Shown piece by piece: positions 24,951 to 33,996 of a stretch of DNA of 64,000 nt. This stretch comes from Methylomarinum vadi. GTDB lineage: Bacteria > Pseudomonadota > Gammaproteobacteria > Methylococcales > Methylomonadaceae. The notes beneath the pieces are model-generated. The model was not told where the DNA came from and searched no databases. It saw only the letters and a program-made list of their open reading frames with translations. Made by a program: the position numbers and the translations under genes. The DNA lies in contig NZ_JPON01000001.1 in NCBI RefSeq assembly GCF_000733935.1, positions 2,278,501-2,342,500 on the forward strand. The letters run 5' to 3'. The stretch's first letter is position 1. Every line of letters begins with the position of its first letter.

Positions 24951-26090
24951 CTAATAAAGCTTATGATCGTTGTCGCGAATGTATTCGACGGTAATCTTGC
25001 CTCGCAGCACCCGGAACACCCAACTGGTGTAAAGAAGAATCAAAGGCAGAAAGACCACCGTGACCCAGAACATCGTATTGAGCGTCGCCTGGCTGGAACT
25101 CGAATCCCATATCGTCAACGAACTATTCAACGACATATTAGAAGGAATCAGAAATGGAAACATCGATACCCCAGCCGTCAGGATGATGCTTGTCACGGTC
25201 AATGAACTGGTGATAAAAGCCAGGCCGGGGCGATCGAACCTAGACAAAGCTATCGTCAGCAAACCGCTGACAAAAGCCAATGCCGGCACCGACCATAACG
25301 CCGGCACGTGGTTATAGTTATCCAGCCACAAACCCTCGCCTCGTTTGACGAACTTAGCCAGTGGATTGGACGGAGCGTTCGGGAAAATTTCCGAAGTGAT
25401 GTGATACCCTTCCAGATGGGTGACCCACAATCCGGCCAAGGCGAACAAAACCAACAATACCAAACCCGAAACCAAAACAACCGGTTTACAACGCAGATAA
25501 ATTTCCGCTTCGGTCCGTAACTGCAGATAAACCGCGCCATGCATCAAATACATTGCCACACTGATCGCACCGGCCAATAACGCGAAGGGATTAAGCAAAC
25601 CGATAAAGCTACCCAAATAAAAGATACGCATGTCAGCATCCAGGTGAAACGGAATACCTTTCAGCAAATTACCGATACCGACCCCCATGATCAACGCGGG
25701 CACCAGACCGCCGACAAAGAGCGCCTTGTCCCAGTTCTCGCGCCATTTTTGATCGGGCAATTTACTGCGGTAATCAAAGCCTAACGGCCGTAAAAACAGC
25801 GCCACCAGGGTGGCGAACAACGCCAGATACAAACTGGAAAAGGAGACTGCATACGCCATCGGCCAGGCGGCAAACAGGGCGCCCCCGGCGGTAACTAACC
25901 AAACCTGGTTTCCTTCCCAGGTCGGCCCGACCGAATTAATAATGACGCGCCGCTCTTCGTCGCTTTTCCCCAGCGACGGCAACAACATCGCCACGCCAAG
26001 ATCGAAGCCGTCGGTGATGGCGAAGCCGATCAGCAATGCGCCCAAAAAGGCCCACCAGATAATTCTGAGTGTTTCGTAATCGAAAATCAT
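24951..26090 (-). CDS. cydB: Cytochrome bd ubiquinol oxidase subunit II
   Basis: A 379-aa membrane subunit of the bd-type quinol oxidase, which reduces O2 to water with high affinity without proton pumping. It begins MIFDYETLRIIWWAFLGALLIGFAITDGFDLGV, the usual CydB start, and has about eight hydrophobic helices. GPTWEGNQVWLVTAGGALFAAWP and SLTIWDSSSS-type segments are family hallmarks. It overlaps cydA by 4 bp (ATGA) and is followed after 9 bp by the CydX fusion. The operon cydA-cydB-cydX is thus complete. Confidence 0.96.
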   Translation of the reverse strand: MIFDYETLRIIWWAFLGALLIGFAITDGFDLGVAMLLPSLGKSDEERRVIINSVGPTWEGNQVWLVTAGGALFAAWPMAYAVSFSSLYLALFATLVALFLRPLGFDYRSKLPDQKWRENWDKALFVGGLVPALIMGVGIGNLLKGIPFHLDADMRIFYLGSFIGLLNPFALLAGAISVAMYLMHGAVYLQLRTEAEIYLRCKPVVLVSGLVLLVLFALAGLWVTHLEGYHITSEIFPNAPSNPLAKFVKRGEGLWLDNYNHVPALWSVPALAFVSGLLTIALSRFDRPGLAFITSSLTVTSIILTAGVSMFPFLIPSNMSLNSSLTIWDSSSSQATLNTMFWVTVVFLPLILLYTSWVFRVLRGKITVEYIRDNDHKLY

Positions 26091-27649
26091 TGCGCACCTC
26101 CTTCAGCGACTTCGAAATGATAGCGACCGGTATGCAGACTGCTCGGCCCCAACTTGATGAACTTGAACATCAAAAACAGCTCAATGACCAATAGGATTGT
26201 GTAAACCATAAAATAGCCGGACAAACTGAGGATCAAGTCCCACTCGGTCAATGACGAGGAACTCAGAAAAGTCGGCAGAATTTCGGCGATGGTCCACGGT
26301 TGCCGGCCGAACTCGGCGACGAACCATCCCATCTCGCAGGCGATCCACGGCAAGGGAATCATGTACAGACTGGCTTTCAACAACCATTCCTGCCGGCATT
26401 TCCGAATTGAACTAGCGATAAAGGCTAGTGTGAACACGACCAACATCACGAAACCGCAGGCGACCATGATGCGAAATGTCCAAAACAACGGTGCTACTTG
26501 CGGAATACTGTATTGCGCCGCCATTTCGATCTGTTCGTCGGTGGCATCAACGACGTGGTCGGTCCAGCGCTTCAACAATAATCCATAACCTAGGTCGGCC
26601 TTGACCTGTTCGAACTGCGCCACTGTCTCGGGACCGCCTTCATTACCTCGCAACTGCTCCAATAAGGCATAGGCCTTAATGCCGCTGCGAATACGCTCGC
26701 GGTTATGTTCCAGAATTTCGCTGATGCCAATAATAGGTTCATCGATGGAACGAGTTCCGATCAAGCCAAGCACCCAGGGAATTTTGACGGCGAAATCGGT
26801 TTTCATATTGTCTTGATCCGGCAAACCGATCGCGGTGAACGCCGCCGGCGGTTCCTCGGTATGCCATTCCGCCTCGATAGCCGCCAATTTGGTTTTCTGT
26901 ACCTCGCCATCGGTATAACCGCTCTCGTCTCCCAATACGATCACCGAAAGCGCCGCCGCCAAACCGAAACCGGCGGCGATGGTGTAGGATCGCTGCGAAA
27001 ACGCCGCATCCCTTCCCTTCAACATGTAATAGGCGCTAATACCGAGTACGAACGCGGAAGCGGTGGTATAACCGGCAGCAACGGTATGCACGAACTTGAC
27101 TTGGGCGGCGGGATTGAAAATCAGATCGGCGAAACTCGCCACTTCCATGCGCATGGTTTCGTAGTTGAATTCGGCGCCGACCGGATTTTGCATCCAACCG
27201 TTGGCGACCAAAATCCAAAGGGCCGACAGGTTGGTTCCCAACGCCACCAGCCAAGTGATGACGAGGTGCTGGCCTTTGCTGAGCTTGTCCCAACCGAAGA
27301 AAAACAGGCCGACGAACGTCGACTCCATGAAAAAGGCCATCAATCCTTCGATCGCCAAAGGGGCACCGAAAATATCGCCGACATAGTGGGAGAAATAGGA
27401 CCAGTTCATGCCGAACTGGAATTCCATCGTTAAACCGGTGGCGACACCAAGGGCGAAATTGATGCCGAACAACTTACCCCAAAACTGGGTCATGTCCTTG
27501 TAGATTTGCCGTCCGGTCATCACATACGTGGACTCCATGATGGCCAGGAGGAACGACAAACCCAACGTCAACGGCACAAACAGGAAATGGTACATGGAAG
27601 TGACGGCAAACTGCCATCGTGATAACTCAACCACCCCTTCTGAAATCAT
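26087..27649 (-). CDS. cydA: Cytochrome bd ubiquinol oxidase subunit I
   Basis: A 520-aa heme-bearing subunit. His21 in SMYHFLFVPLTLG is the expected axial ligand of the high-spin heme (His19 in E. coli). GLTMEFQFGMNW and FMESTFVGLFFFGW are the conserved helix 3-4 motifs; IACEMGWFVAEFGRQPW closes the heme region. The length and the segment between about 250 and 360 indicate the long Q-loop (L-subfamily). RBS AGGAG lies 6 bp before the ATG. No FNR or ArcA site is obvious in the 297-bp upstream region. In a methanotroph or other aerobe it would serve at low O2. Confidence 0.96.
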   Translation of the reverse strand: MISEGVVELSRWQFAVTSMYHFLFVPLTLGLSFLLAIMESTYVMTGRQIYKDMTQFWGKLFGINFALGVATGLTMEFQFGMNWSYFSHYVGDIFGAPLAIEGLMAFFMESTFVGLFFFGWDKLSKGQHLVITWLVALGTNLSALWILVANGWMQNPVGAEFNYETMRMEVASFADLIFNPAAQVKFVHTVAAGYTTASAFVLGISAYYMLKGRDAAFSQRSYTIAAGFGLAAALSVIVLGDESGYTDGEVQKTKLAAIEAEWHTEEPPAAFTAIGLPDQDNMKTDFAVKIPWVLGLIGTRSIDEPIIGISEILEHNRERIRSGIKAYALLEQLRGNEGGPETVAQFEQVKADLGYGLLLKRWTDHVVDATDEQIEMAAQYSIPQVAPLFWTFRIMVACGFVMLVVFTLAFIASSIRKCRQEWLLKASLYMIPLPWIACEMGWFVAEFGRQPWTIAEILPTFLSSSSLTEWDLILSLSGYFMVYTILLVIELFLMFKFIKLGPSSLHTGRYHFEVAEGGAQ

Positions 27650-27946
27650 AACCTACTCCTTCCAAACAAATGAATTATTTAGTTAGCGCATTCTAATACA
27701 TCCATGCTTGTACTTAATCTTGGAAACGGTACATACAATTTCGCCGTCCCATCTAAAGAATAAGTCTTTTTATCGCTTTGTAACAGCCAGACATTTAATT
27801 TTTTATCCCATGACTGATAAATTCGACCACCCCAAATATTAGCACTTTATAATATTCATGGCGACATTTTATTTTCAACAGTAGGTTTAATCGTGGAAAG
27901 GTGTCGGGGTTATCCGCGCTGGAATGGCGGATTAAGAATTTCAGAA
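27650..27946. other. 297-bp intergenic region upstream of cydA
   Basis: Region between the cydA start and the end of phoR, both on the minus strand. It is A/T-rich and must contain the cyd promoter. I see no palindrome matching the FNR consensus TTGAT-N4-ATCAA and no ORF worth reporting. Confidence 0.4.
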
Positions 27947-29224
27947 TCAGCAAACGCGCTTACGCGGAAACAGGCAGCGAAAACAACTGCCTTTGCCGAG
28001 TTCGCTCTGGATCTCCAGCTTGGCGTCATGCCTCACCAACACATGTTTGACAATCGCCAAACCCAGGCCGGTCCCTTTAATCTTACGGCTACGATTGCCC
28101 TCGACGCGGTAAAAACGCTCGGTGATTCGAGGGATATGATTGGCCGCAATGCCTTCACCTCGGTCTTCGACCTCAATACAGGCGCCACCATCCGCTAAAA
28201 GCTGCCAATGCACCCTGACGACACTCTCCTCTGGCGAATATTTCAGCGCATTGATGACTAAATTGGTAAAGGCGCTGCGCAACTCTTGGGGATCACCCAT
28301 CAGATTCTTGTCGCATCCGAATGTCAGTTCAATACGCCTGGCGGAATTTTCGATGGCATCGCCCTCCCGGCAAATCTGGCTGAGCAATTGCGGCACATTG
28401 ACACATTCCGAGTGTTTTTCCCGCGTTTCCAAACGAGTCAATAACAATAAATCATCGATCAGCAACTGCATCCGTTCGGTTTGCTCGGACATTTGCTGAA
28501 ACGATCGGGCATAGGCCGCCATACCGTCCCCCATTTCCTGCAGGGTTTCCAGATAGCCTTTCAATACCGTCAACGGCGTCCGTAATTCATGGGAAACATT
28601 GGCAACAAAATCCTTGCGCATCCGCTCCATGTTTTTCAGATGAGTAATGTCCTGGGCGATCAATAGTCTAAGGCCCGCCCCGTAAGGGACGATGGTGATT
28701 TGCAGGATAATATTTTCATTGACCGGCGAAGCGATGCTGATTTTTTGCGTATAGTCGTTTTCCTTGAGATATTGACTGAACTGAGGCGAACGAATCAGAT
28801 TGGGAATGCGTTGGCCTTTATCCGATTTTTTCAAACCGAGCACGTCTCGTGCGGCCTTGTTAATCCATTCTATTTCGGCATGCTTGCCTAAAACGACTGC
28901 CGCATCGGGCAAAGCGTTGGTAGAGCGGCGAAACTGGTCGATCATTTTCCGCAGTTTCTTTTTCCGCTTTTTTTCGGTCTTTTTGATTTTATACAGATGA
29001 AAATAGATGTCTTCCCAGATTCCCTTGGCCGTTAAGTTGTCGCCAACCGCTCCGGCTCTCAACCAGTGTTCCAATTCGTTGACGTGCCATGTTTGCCGTA
29101 GCAGAAGACAAATAGCGATGAATAAGCAGATTTCGGTGAAATGGCCGATAAAAACACTGAGCAAGGTCGCCGCGAGCAACAGCAACAAAACGATATGGAT
29201 TTCCCGCCACCACCAGCGCCCCAT
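27947..29224 (-). CDS. phoR: Phosphate regulon sensor histidine kinase PhoR
   Basis: A 425-aa membrane-bound histidine kinase. Two adjacent N-terminal transmembrane helices (about 8-43) have almost no periplasmic part, as in PhoR. A basic Lys-rich stretch, a PAS domain (about 95-190), HisKA with VSHELRTPLTVLKGYLE, and HATPase_c with NLVINALKYSP, EDRGEGI and KGTGLGLAIVK follow. It lies 10 bp downstream of phoB. The pair controls phosphate starvation genes; the Pst/PhoU components are not in the window. Confidence 0.94.
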   Translation of the reverse strand: MGRWWWREIHIVLLLLLAATLLSVFIGHFTEICLFIAICLLLRQTWHVNELEHWLRAGAVGDNLTAKGIWEDIYFHLYKIKKTEKKRKKKLRKMIDQFRRSTNALPDAAVVLGKHAEIEWINKAARDVLGLKKSDKGQRIPNLIRSPQFSQYLKENDYTQKISIASPVNENIILQITIVPYGAGLRLLIAQDITHLKNMERMRKDFVANVSHELRTPLTVLKGYLETLQEMGDGMAAYARSFQQMSEQTERMQLLIDDLLLLTRLETREKHSECVNVPQLLSQICREGDAIENSARRIELTFGCDKNLMGDPQELRSAFTNLVINALKYSPEESVVRVHWQLLADGGACIEVEDRGEGIAANHIPRITERFYRVEGNRSRKIKGTGLGLAIVKHVLVRHDAKLEIQSELGKGSCFRCLFPRKRVC

Positions 29225-29234
29225 CGTCCATCAC

Positions 29235-29927
29235 CTAACCGGTTACGGAAAAACGGTAGCCAAAACCGCGCACGGTTTGCACCATGTCCTCGCGATTATA
29301 AGCCGCCAGGATTTTGCGCAAACGCCTGATATGCACATCGACGGTCCGTTCCTCGATATAGACACTGCGTCCCCAGACCTGGTCCAATAATTGACTACGG
29401 CTGAACACCTTATCCGGATTGAGCATGAAAAAATGCATTAACCTGAATTCGGTGGGACTCACATCCAACGAAGTCCCATCTATCATTAGACGATGCTGTT
29501 CGGTATCCAAGGTTAAGTCGCCCAACTTGATTTGTCGGCTTTCGCCGCTCTTACCGCTTCTGCGCATCACGGCCTTGATGCGGGCAACCAACTCCTTCGG
29601 CGAAAAAGGCTTGGTGATGTAATCGTCGGCACCGATTTCCAGTCCCCTGACTTTATCTTCCTCTTCGCCTCGGGCGGTCAGCAAGATAATCGGCAACTCC
29701 TTGTAGCTATCGTCCTTTTTCAACCGCCTGGCAAATTCGGCACCACTAACGCCGGGTAACATCCAATCCAATAACAGAATATCCGGCATTTTTTCGGCTA
29801 ATGCCTGTTGCGCCTCCTCGGCGCTTTCCACCGCAGAAACAGTAAAGTCCGATTGTTCCAGCACCATGGTCAGCATTTCCCTGATAGCCTCCTCATCCTC
29901 GATAACCAGAACATTCAATTTCGTCAT
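29235..29927 (-). CDS. phoB: Phosphate regulon response regulator PhoB
   Basis: A 230-aa OmpR-family regulator: receiver domain (1-120) with phospho-acceptor Asp54 (LLLDWMLPGVSG) and switch Lys in YITKPFSP, then a winged helix (about 135-228) with the recognition region EERTVDVHIRRLRKIL and a terminal TVRGFGYRFS. It matches PhoB in length and in the ARGEEEDKVRGLEIGADDYITK sequence. First gene of phoBR, with a Pho-box half-site upstream, so autoregulation is likely. Confidence 0.95.
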   Translation of the reverse strand: MTKLNVLVIEDEEAIREMLTMVLEQSDFTVSAVESAEEAQQALAEKMPDILLLDWMLPGVSGAEFARRLKKDDSYKELPIILLTARGEEEDKVRGLEIGADDYITKPFSPKELVARIKAVMRRSGKSGESRQIKLGDLTLDTEQHRLMIDGTSLDVSPTEFRLMHFFMLNPDKVFSRSQLLDQVWGRSVYIEERTVDVHIRRLRKILAAYNREDMVQTVRGFGYRFSVTG

Positions 29928-29975
29928 ATATGATTATTTGGTAACGTCAAAACTGTTTCAATTTAGCAAAGTAAT

Positions 29976-29993
29976 ATTACCCTTTTATGACAG
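29976..29993 (-). promoter_or_regulatory. Candidate Pho box upstream of phoB
   Basis: On the minus strand the sequence reads CTGTCATAAAAGGGTAAT. The first half-site (CTGTCAT) is a perfect PhoB match and is followed by the A-rich spacer; the second half is poor. It lies about 50-65 bp before the phoB ATG, a sensible place for autoregulation. Confidence 0.5.
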
Positions 29994-30108
29994 AATTGAA
30001 AGATGAATATTCTGGATAGGATTAGCCTGCCATAATGACCCCGAAATCACAGCCGCGACGCCAGTCATTGGCTTATAAAGCACAAGGAATGAATATCCAA
30101 TGGTTTAA

Positions 30109-30138
30109 TTTGGCGCCTTTTCGCTAAAAGGCGCCAAA
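30109..30138 (-). terminator. Terminator hairpin after clpB
   Basis: TTTGGCGCCTTTT (30109-30121) and AAAAGGCGCCAAA (30126-30138) form a perfect 13-bp stem with a CGCT loop. It begins 13 bp after the clpB stop on the minus strand. Confidence 0.75.
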
Positions 30139-30151
30139 CACAAGCTCCCTG

Positions 30152-32725
30152 TTATTTAGCGAAGACCAATTGTCCGTCCTCGACATCGACCTTGATCTCG
30201 TCCCCGGAGCCGAAACGACCGGACAAAATCTCGTTGGCCAACGGGTTTTCCAATTGATTCTGGATTGCCCTTTTCAAGGGACGGGCGCCATAAACCGGAT
30301 CGAAACCGGCTTCGCCCAGCAGATCGAGCGCCCCATCCGAGACCGACAAACCAATTTCGCGTTCCTGTAGGCGGGCACGCAGATAATCGAGCTGCACCTT
30401 GGCAATCGCGCTGATCTGATCGTGTCCCAAAGGATGGAATACCACCGTCTCATCAACCCGGTTGATGAATTCCGGCCGGAAATGAGATGCGATAATTTCC
30501 ATCACCGCCGCCTTCATTGACGCATAATTCTCTTCGCCGGCCAATTCCTGTATGCGCGCCGACCCCAAATTGGACGTCATGACGATTACCGTATTTCTAA
30601 AATCGACGGTTCTGCCATGACCGTCGGTCAAACGGCCGTCGTCTAAGACCTGCAACAGCACATTGAATACATCCGGATGAGCTTTTTCAATCTCGTCCAA
30701 TAGAATCACCGAATAAGGCTTGCGCCGCACGGCCTCGGTCAAATAACCGCCTTCCTCGTAACCGACATAGCCGGGAGGCGCGCCAATCAACCTGGCCACC
30801 GAATGTTTCTCCATGAACTCGGACATGTCGATGCGCACCATCGCCTCTTCGGTATCGAACAGAAACTCGGCCAACGCCTTGCATAACTCGGTCTTACCGA
30901 CGCCGGTCGGCCCCAGAAACATGAAGGAACCGTTGGGCCGGTTGGGATCGGCCAAACCTGCACGGGAGCGGCGGATCGCATTGCTGACCGCTTTCAACGC
31001 CTCCTGCTGACCGATAACCCGTTTGCTCAGCTGTTCTTCCATATGCAGCAACTTCTCTTTCTCGCCTTCCATCATCTTGGAAACCGGAATACCGGTCCAT
31101 TTCGACACGACTTCGGCGATTTCCTCGTCCGTCACCTTATTCCGCAGCAAGCGCATATCCTGCATTTCCGCCTGCGAGGCCAAATCCAGTTGCTTTTCCA
31201 ACGAAGGAATCGTCGAATACTTCAGCTCCGACATCCGCGTCAAATCGCCGGCGCGGCTGGCCTGTTCCAAATCCAACCGGGCCTGTTCCAGTTTTTCCTT
31301 GACCGTCGCCGAGCCCTGCACAGCGGCCTTCTCCGCCTTCCAGATCTCTTCCAGATCGGAAAACTCCTTCTCCAGCTGACTGATTTCGCCTTCCAATATT
31401 TCCAACCGTTTTATCGAGGCCGGGTCGTTTTCATTTTTCAATGCCTCCCGTTCAATTTTCAGCTGAATCAGTTTCCGGTCCAACCTATCCATCGCTTCCG
31501 GCTTGGAATCGATTTCCATGCGAATTCGGCTAGCCGCTTCGTCGATCAGATCGATCGCCTTGTCCGGCAACTGCCGGTCGGTGATATAACGATGCGACAA
31601 CGATGCCGCCGCGACGATGGCCGGGTCGGTGATGTCGACACCGTGATGAACCTCGTACCGCTCCTTCAAACCGCGCAGGATGGCGATGGTATCCTCGACA
31701 TTAGGCTCGTCGACCAAAACCTTCTGGAAGCGCCGCTCCAGGGCCGCGTCTTTTTCGATGTACTGGCGGTACTCATCCAACGTGGTGGCGCCGACACAGT
31801 GCAATTCGCCGCGCGCCAGCGCCGGTTTCAGCATATTACCGGCGTCCATCGCCCCTTCCGCCTTGCCGGCGCCGACCATGGTATGCAGCTCGTCGATAAA
31901 CAGGATGATATGGCCTTCCTGTTTGGCGATGTCGTTCAACACCGCTTTCAAACGCTCTTCGAACTCCCCCCGAAACTTGGCGCCGGCGATCAAACCTGCC
32001 ATGTCCAGGGCCAGCAATTGCTTGCCCTTGATGCCTTCCGGGACTTCGCCGTTAACGATCCGTTGCGCGAGTCCCTCGACGATCGCCGTCTTACCGACGC
32101 CGGGCTCGCCGATCAAGACCGGGTTGTTTTTCGTACGCCGCTGCAACACCTGAATGGTGCGGCGTATTTCATCATCGCGGCCGATCACGGGATCCAGCTT
32201 GCCTTGCTCGGCCCTTTCGGTCAGGTTGATGGTGTATTTTTTCAATGCTTGGCGTTGGTCTTCGGCATTGGGATCGTCGACCGCCTGTCCGCCACGAATA
32301 TTTTCGATAGCTTTCTCCAGCATTTCCTTGCTGATACCTTGGCGTTTAAACAGGTTCTGCAAGAAACCGCTGGTTTCGCAAGCCGCCAGCAAAAACAGCT
32401 CGCTGGAGATATAGGCGTCCTTCCGTTTCTGCGCCAGTTTATCGGTCAGATTCAACATACGGGACAGTTCGCTGGACAACTGCACATCGCCGCCGGTACC
32501 AGAAACCGTCGGCAAGCGGGCCAATTCCTGATTGACTTCCGCCCGCACGCTATTGACATTGGCGCCGGCCTGAGTCAATAACGGCCCGATGCTGCCCCCT
32601 TCTTGGTCCAGCAGAGCGCTCATCACATGCACTGGCTCGATGAACTGGTGATCCTTGCCCAATGCCAGGCTTTGCGCATCGGCCAGCGCCTGCTGGAACT
32701 TGCTGGTTAATTTATCCATTCGCAT
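30152..32725 (-). CDS. clpB: ATP-dependent disaggregase ClpB
   Basis: A hexameric Hsp100 that extracts proteins from aggregates with DnaK. With the ATG at 32725 it has 857 aa, the same length as E. coli ClpB. It has an N domain (1-145), AAA1 with [16 protein letters not shown], the coiled-coil M domain (about 400-525, [11 protein letters not shown]...), and AAA2 with [17 protein letters not shown]. The start is supported by GAGG 8 bp upstream. An earlier ATG at 32782 lies within the sigma-32 promoter and would add residues unlike ClpB. Single gene with its own promoter and terminator. Confidence 0.97.
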   Translation of the reverse strand: MRMDKLTSKFQQALADAQSLALGKDHQFIEPVHVMSALLDQEGGSIGPLLTQAGANVNSVRAEVNQELARLPTVSGTGGDVQLSSELSRMLNLTDKLAQKRKDAYISSELFLLAACETSGFLQNLFKRQGISKEMLEKAIENIRGGQAVDDPNAEDQRQALKKYTINLTERAEQGKLDPVIGRDDEIRRTIQVLQRRTKNNPVLIGEPGVGKTAIVEGLAQRIVNGEVPEGIKGKQLLALDMAGLIAGAKFRGEFEERLKAVLNDIAKQEGHIILFIDELHTMVGAGKAEGAMDAGNMLKPALARGELHCVGATTLDEYRQYIEKDAALERRFQKVLVDEPNVEDTIAILRGLKERYEVHHGVDITDPAIVAAASLSHRYITDRQLPDKAIDLIDEAASRIRMEIDSKPEAMDRLDRKLIQLKIEREALKNENDPASIKRLEILEGEISQLEKEFSDLEEIWKAEKAAVQGSATVKEKLEQARLDLEQASRAGDLTRMSELKYSTIPSLEKQLDLASQAEMQDMRLLRNKVTDEEIAEVVSKWTGIPVSKMMEGEKEKLLHMEEQLSKRVIGQQEALKAVSNAIRRSRAGLADPNRPNGSFMFLGPTGVGKTELCKALAEFLFDTEEAMVRIDMSEFMEKHSVARLIGAPPGYVGYEEGGYLTEAVRRKPYSVILLDEIEKAHPDVFNVLLQVLDDGRLTDGHGRTVDFRNTVIVMTSNLGSARIQELAGEENYASMKAAVMEIIASHFRPEFINRVDETVVFHPLGHDQISAIAKVQLDYLRARLQEREIGLSVSDGALDLLGEAGFDPVYGARPLKRAIQNQLENPLANEILSGRFGSGDEIKVDVEDGQLVFAK

Positions 32726-32761
32726 TATGCGTACCTCATGAAATTGTAAAGTTATGACTAA

Positions 32762-32790
32762 AGATGGGGCGATGCCGGTCATTTTTCAAG
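32762..32790 (-). promoter_or_regulatory. Heat-shock (sigma-32) promoter of clpB
   Basis: Read on the minus strand: CTTGAAA (32790-32784), a 14-bp spacer, then CCCCATCT (32769-32762). Both boxes match the RpoH consensus and spacing. It ends 37 bp before the clpB ATG at 32725, which supports both heat-shock control and the chosen start. Confidence 0.85.
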
Positions 32791-32864
32791 CTAGATGATT
32801 CAGCGTCGATTTTGGGCTACACTGGTTCAACGATTTTCGACTTACTACTTTAAGAGGGCCTGTT

Positions 32865-33767
32865 ATGCGGCAGAATTTCACCCGTGACGCGCTTTATCAC
32901 TGCGAACGTTTACCGGTTTTCAGCGAACATGACCCGGAATGGAAATTTAACGCCCGCGCAACAGAACTATCACTGAAAAATGCCTGGTGGCTGTGCAACC
33001 TCTCCCACTTGGCTTACTATGACGAAAGCGATGCCCTGCCTATCCTGCAACGCATGCAACTAACCCTGGAAGCATTTATCGACGACCGCCAGGAACAAGA
33101 CAGCTTCGGCAAGTTAATCAAGGACACCCAGGCCTATATTGTTGCCAACGACGATGCTGTAATATTGACATTCCGAGGTACCGAACCGGATCAGTTTAAA
33201 GACGTTCTGGCCGACGCTTATCTACATCCGCTCGAATTCCCCGGCAAAGGCAAGGTGCACGGCGGTTTTTATGGCGCCCTCAGCGGTGACTGCTGGGAAC
33301 GAATCGTATCGGTACTGCAACGGCCCCACCTACAAACCAAGATGTTATGGATTACCGGCCATAGTCTGGGCGCAGCGCTTGCCACCGTCGCCGCCGCTCA
33401 CCTGAACCCCCACGGCCTTTATACCTTCGCCTCGCCACGGGTCGGCGACAGCGTTTTTTGCGCTTCCTTCGCCGGTAGCAACAGCCAACGTTTCGTCAAC
33501 TGTAGCGATCTGGTCACGCGGGTTCCGCTGAAAGACATCATGGATTATCAACATATCGAAACCTTGCAATATTTCACCGCCGCCGGCGACTGGTTGGAAA
33601 ACCCCGATGCCCGGTTCATCCAACGCGACAGCACTAAGGCGCGCTTGCTCTATCCGTTTACCCAGTTACCCATTCCATTTTTCAGCCAAAAAGTCGCCTT
33701 CCGCCGATTGGCCGATCACAGCATTGCCAACTACCTCTACGGTATCTGGAAAGCGCTGTCAAAATAA
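32865..33767 (+). CDS. Class 3 lipase family protein
   Basis: A 300-aa alpha/beta hydrolase. The nucleophile elbow GHSLGAALATVAAAHL puts catalytic Ser at 167; Asp215 lies in NCSDLVTRVP and the His is near 288 in DHSIANYLYGIW. These are the Ser-Asp-His positions of fungal-type class 3 lipases. LTFRGTEPDQFKDVLAD and KVHGGFYGAL are also typical. There is no signal peptide, so it is probably cytosolic, with an ester or lipid substrate that cannot be named. RBS AGAGGG is 6-8 bp before the ATG. It is divergent from clpB. Confidence 0.88.
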   Translation: MRQNFTRDALYHCERLPVFSEHDPEWKFNARATELSLKNAWWLCNLSHLAYYDESDALPILQRMQLTLEAFIDDRQEQDSFGKLIKDTQAYIVANDDAVILTFRGTEPDQFKDVLADAYLHPLEFPGKGKVHGGFYGALSGDCWERIVSVLQRPHLQTKMLWITGHSLGAALATVAAAHLNPHGLYTFASPRVGDSVFCASFAGSNSQRFVNCSDLVTRVPLKDIMDYQHIETLQYFTAAGDWLENPDARFIQRDSTKARLLYPFTQLPIPFFSQKVAFRRLADHSIANYLYGIWKALSK

Positions 33768-33996
33768 TCCGATCATGCTTTAAAAGTTCAGCGAACAATC
33801 CAATAACCTAGCAATGGCTTATCGTTGACCTGTCCGCATTCTTCTCTCGCCCGAGCACACACCTCCGTCAACTCGCTCACAAAGCCAGACGAAAACCATC
33901 AAGCGTTAGCCGAAATGCGACATTCTCAACAAAAATAATTCTTTAGAGCCAATAGAGTTCGTTTCAATATCTTATTTTATGAACTCCGAGGCTACG

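Noticed and set aside
26705-27433. A 242-codon plus-strand ORF antisense to cydA
   Set aside because: Shadow of cydA, with Arg/Gly-rich composition and no RBS.
31043-32581. A 512-codon plus-strand ORF antisense to clpB
   Set aside because: It is the shadow of the clpB coding frame; ClpB motifs are complete on the other strand.
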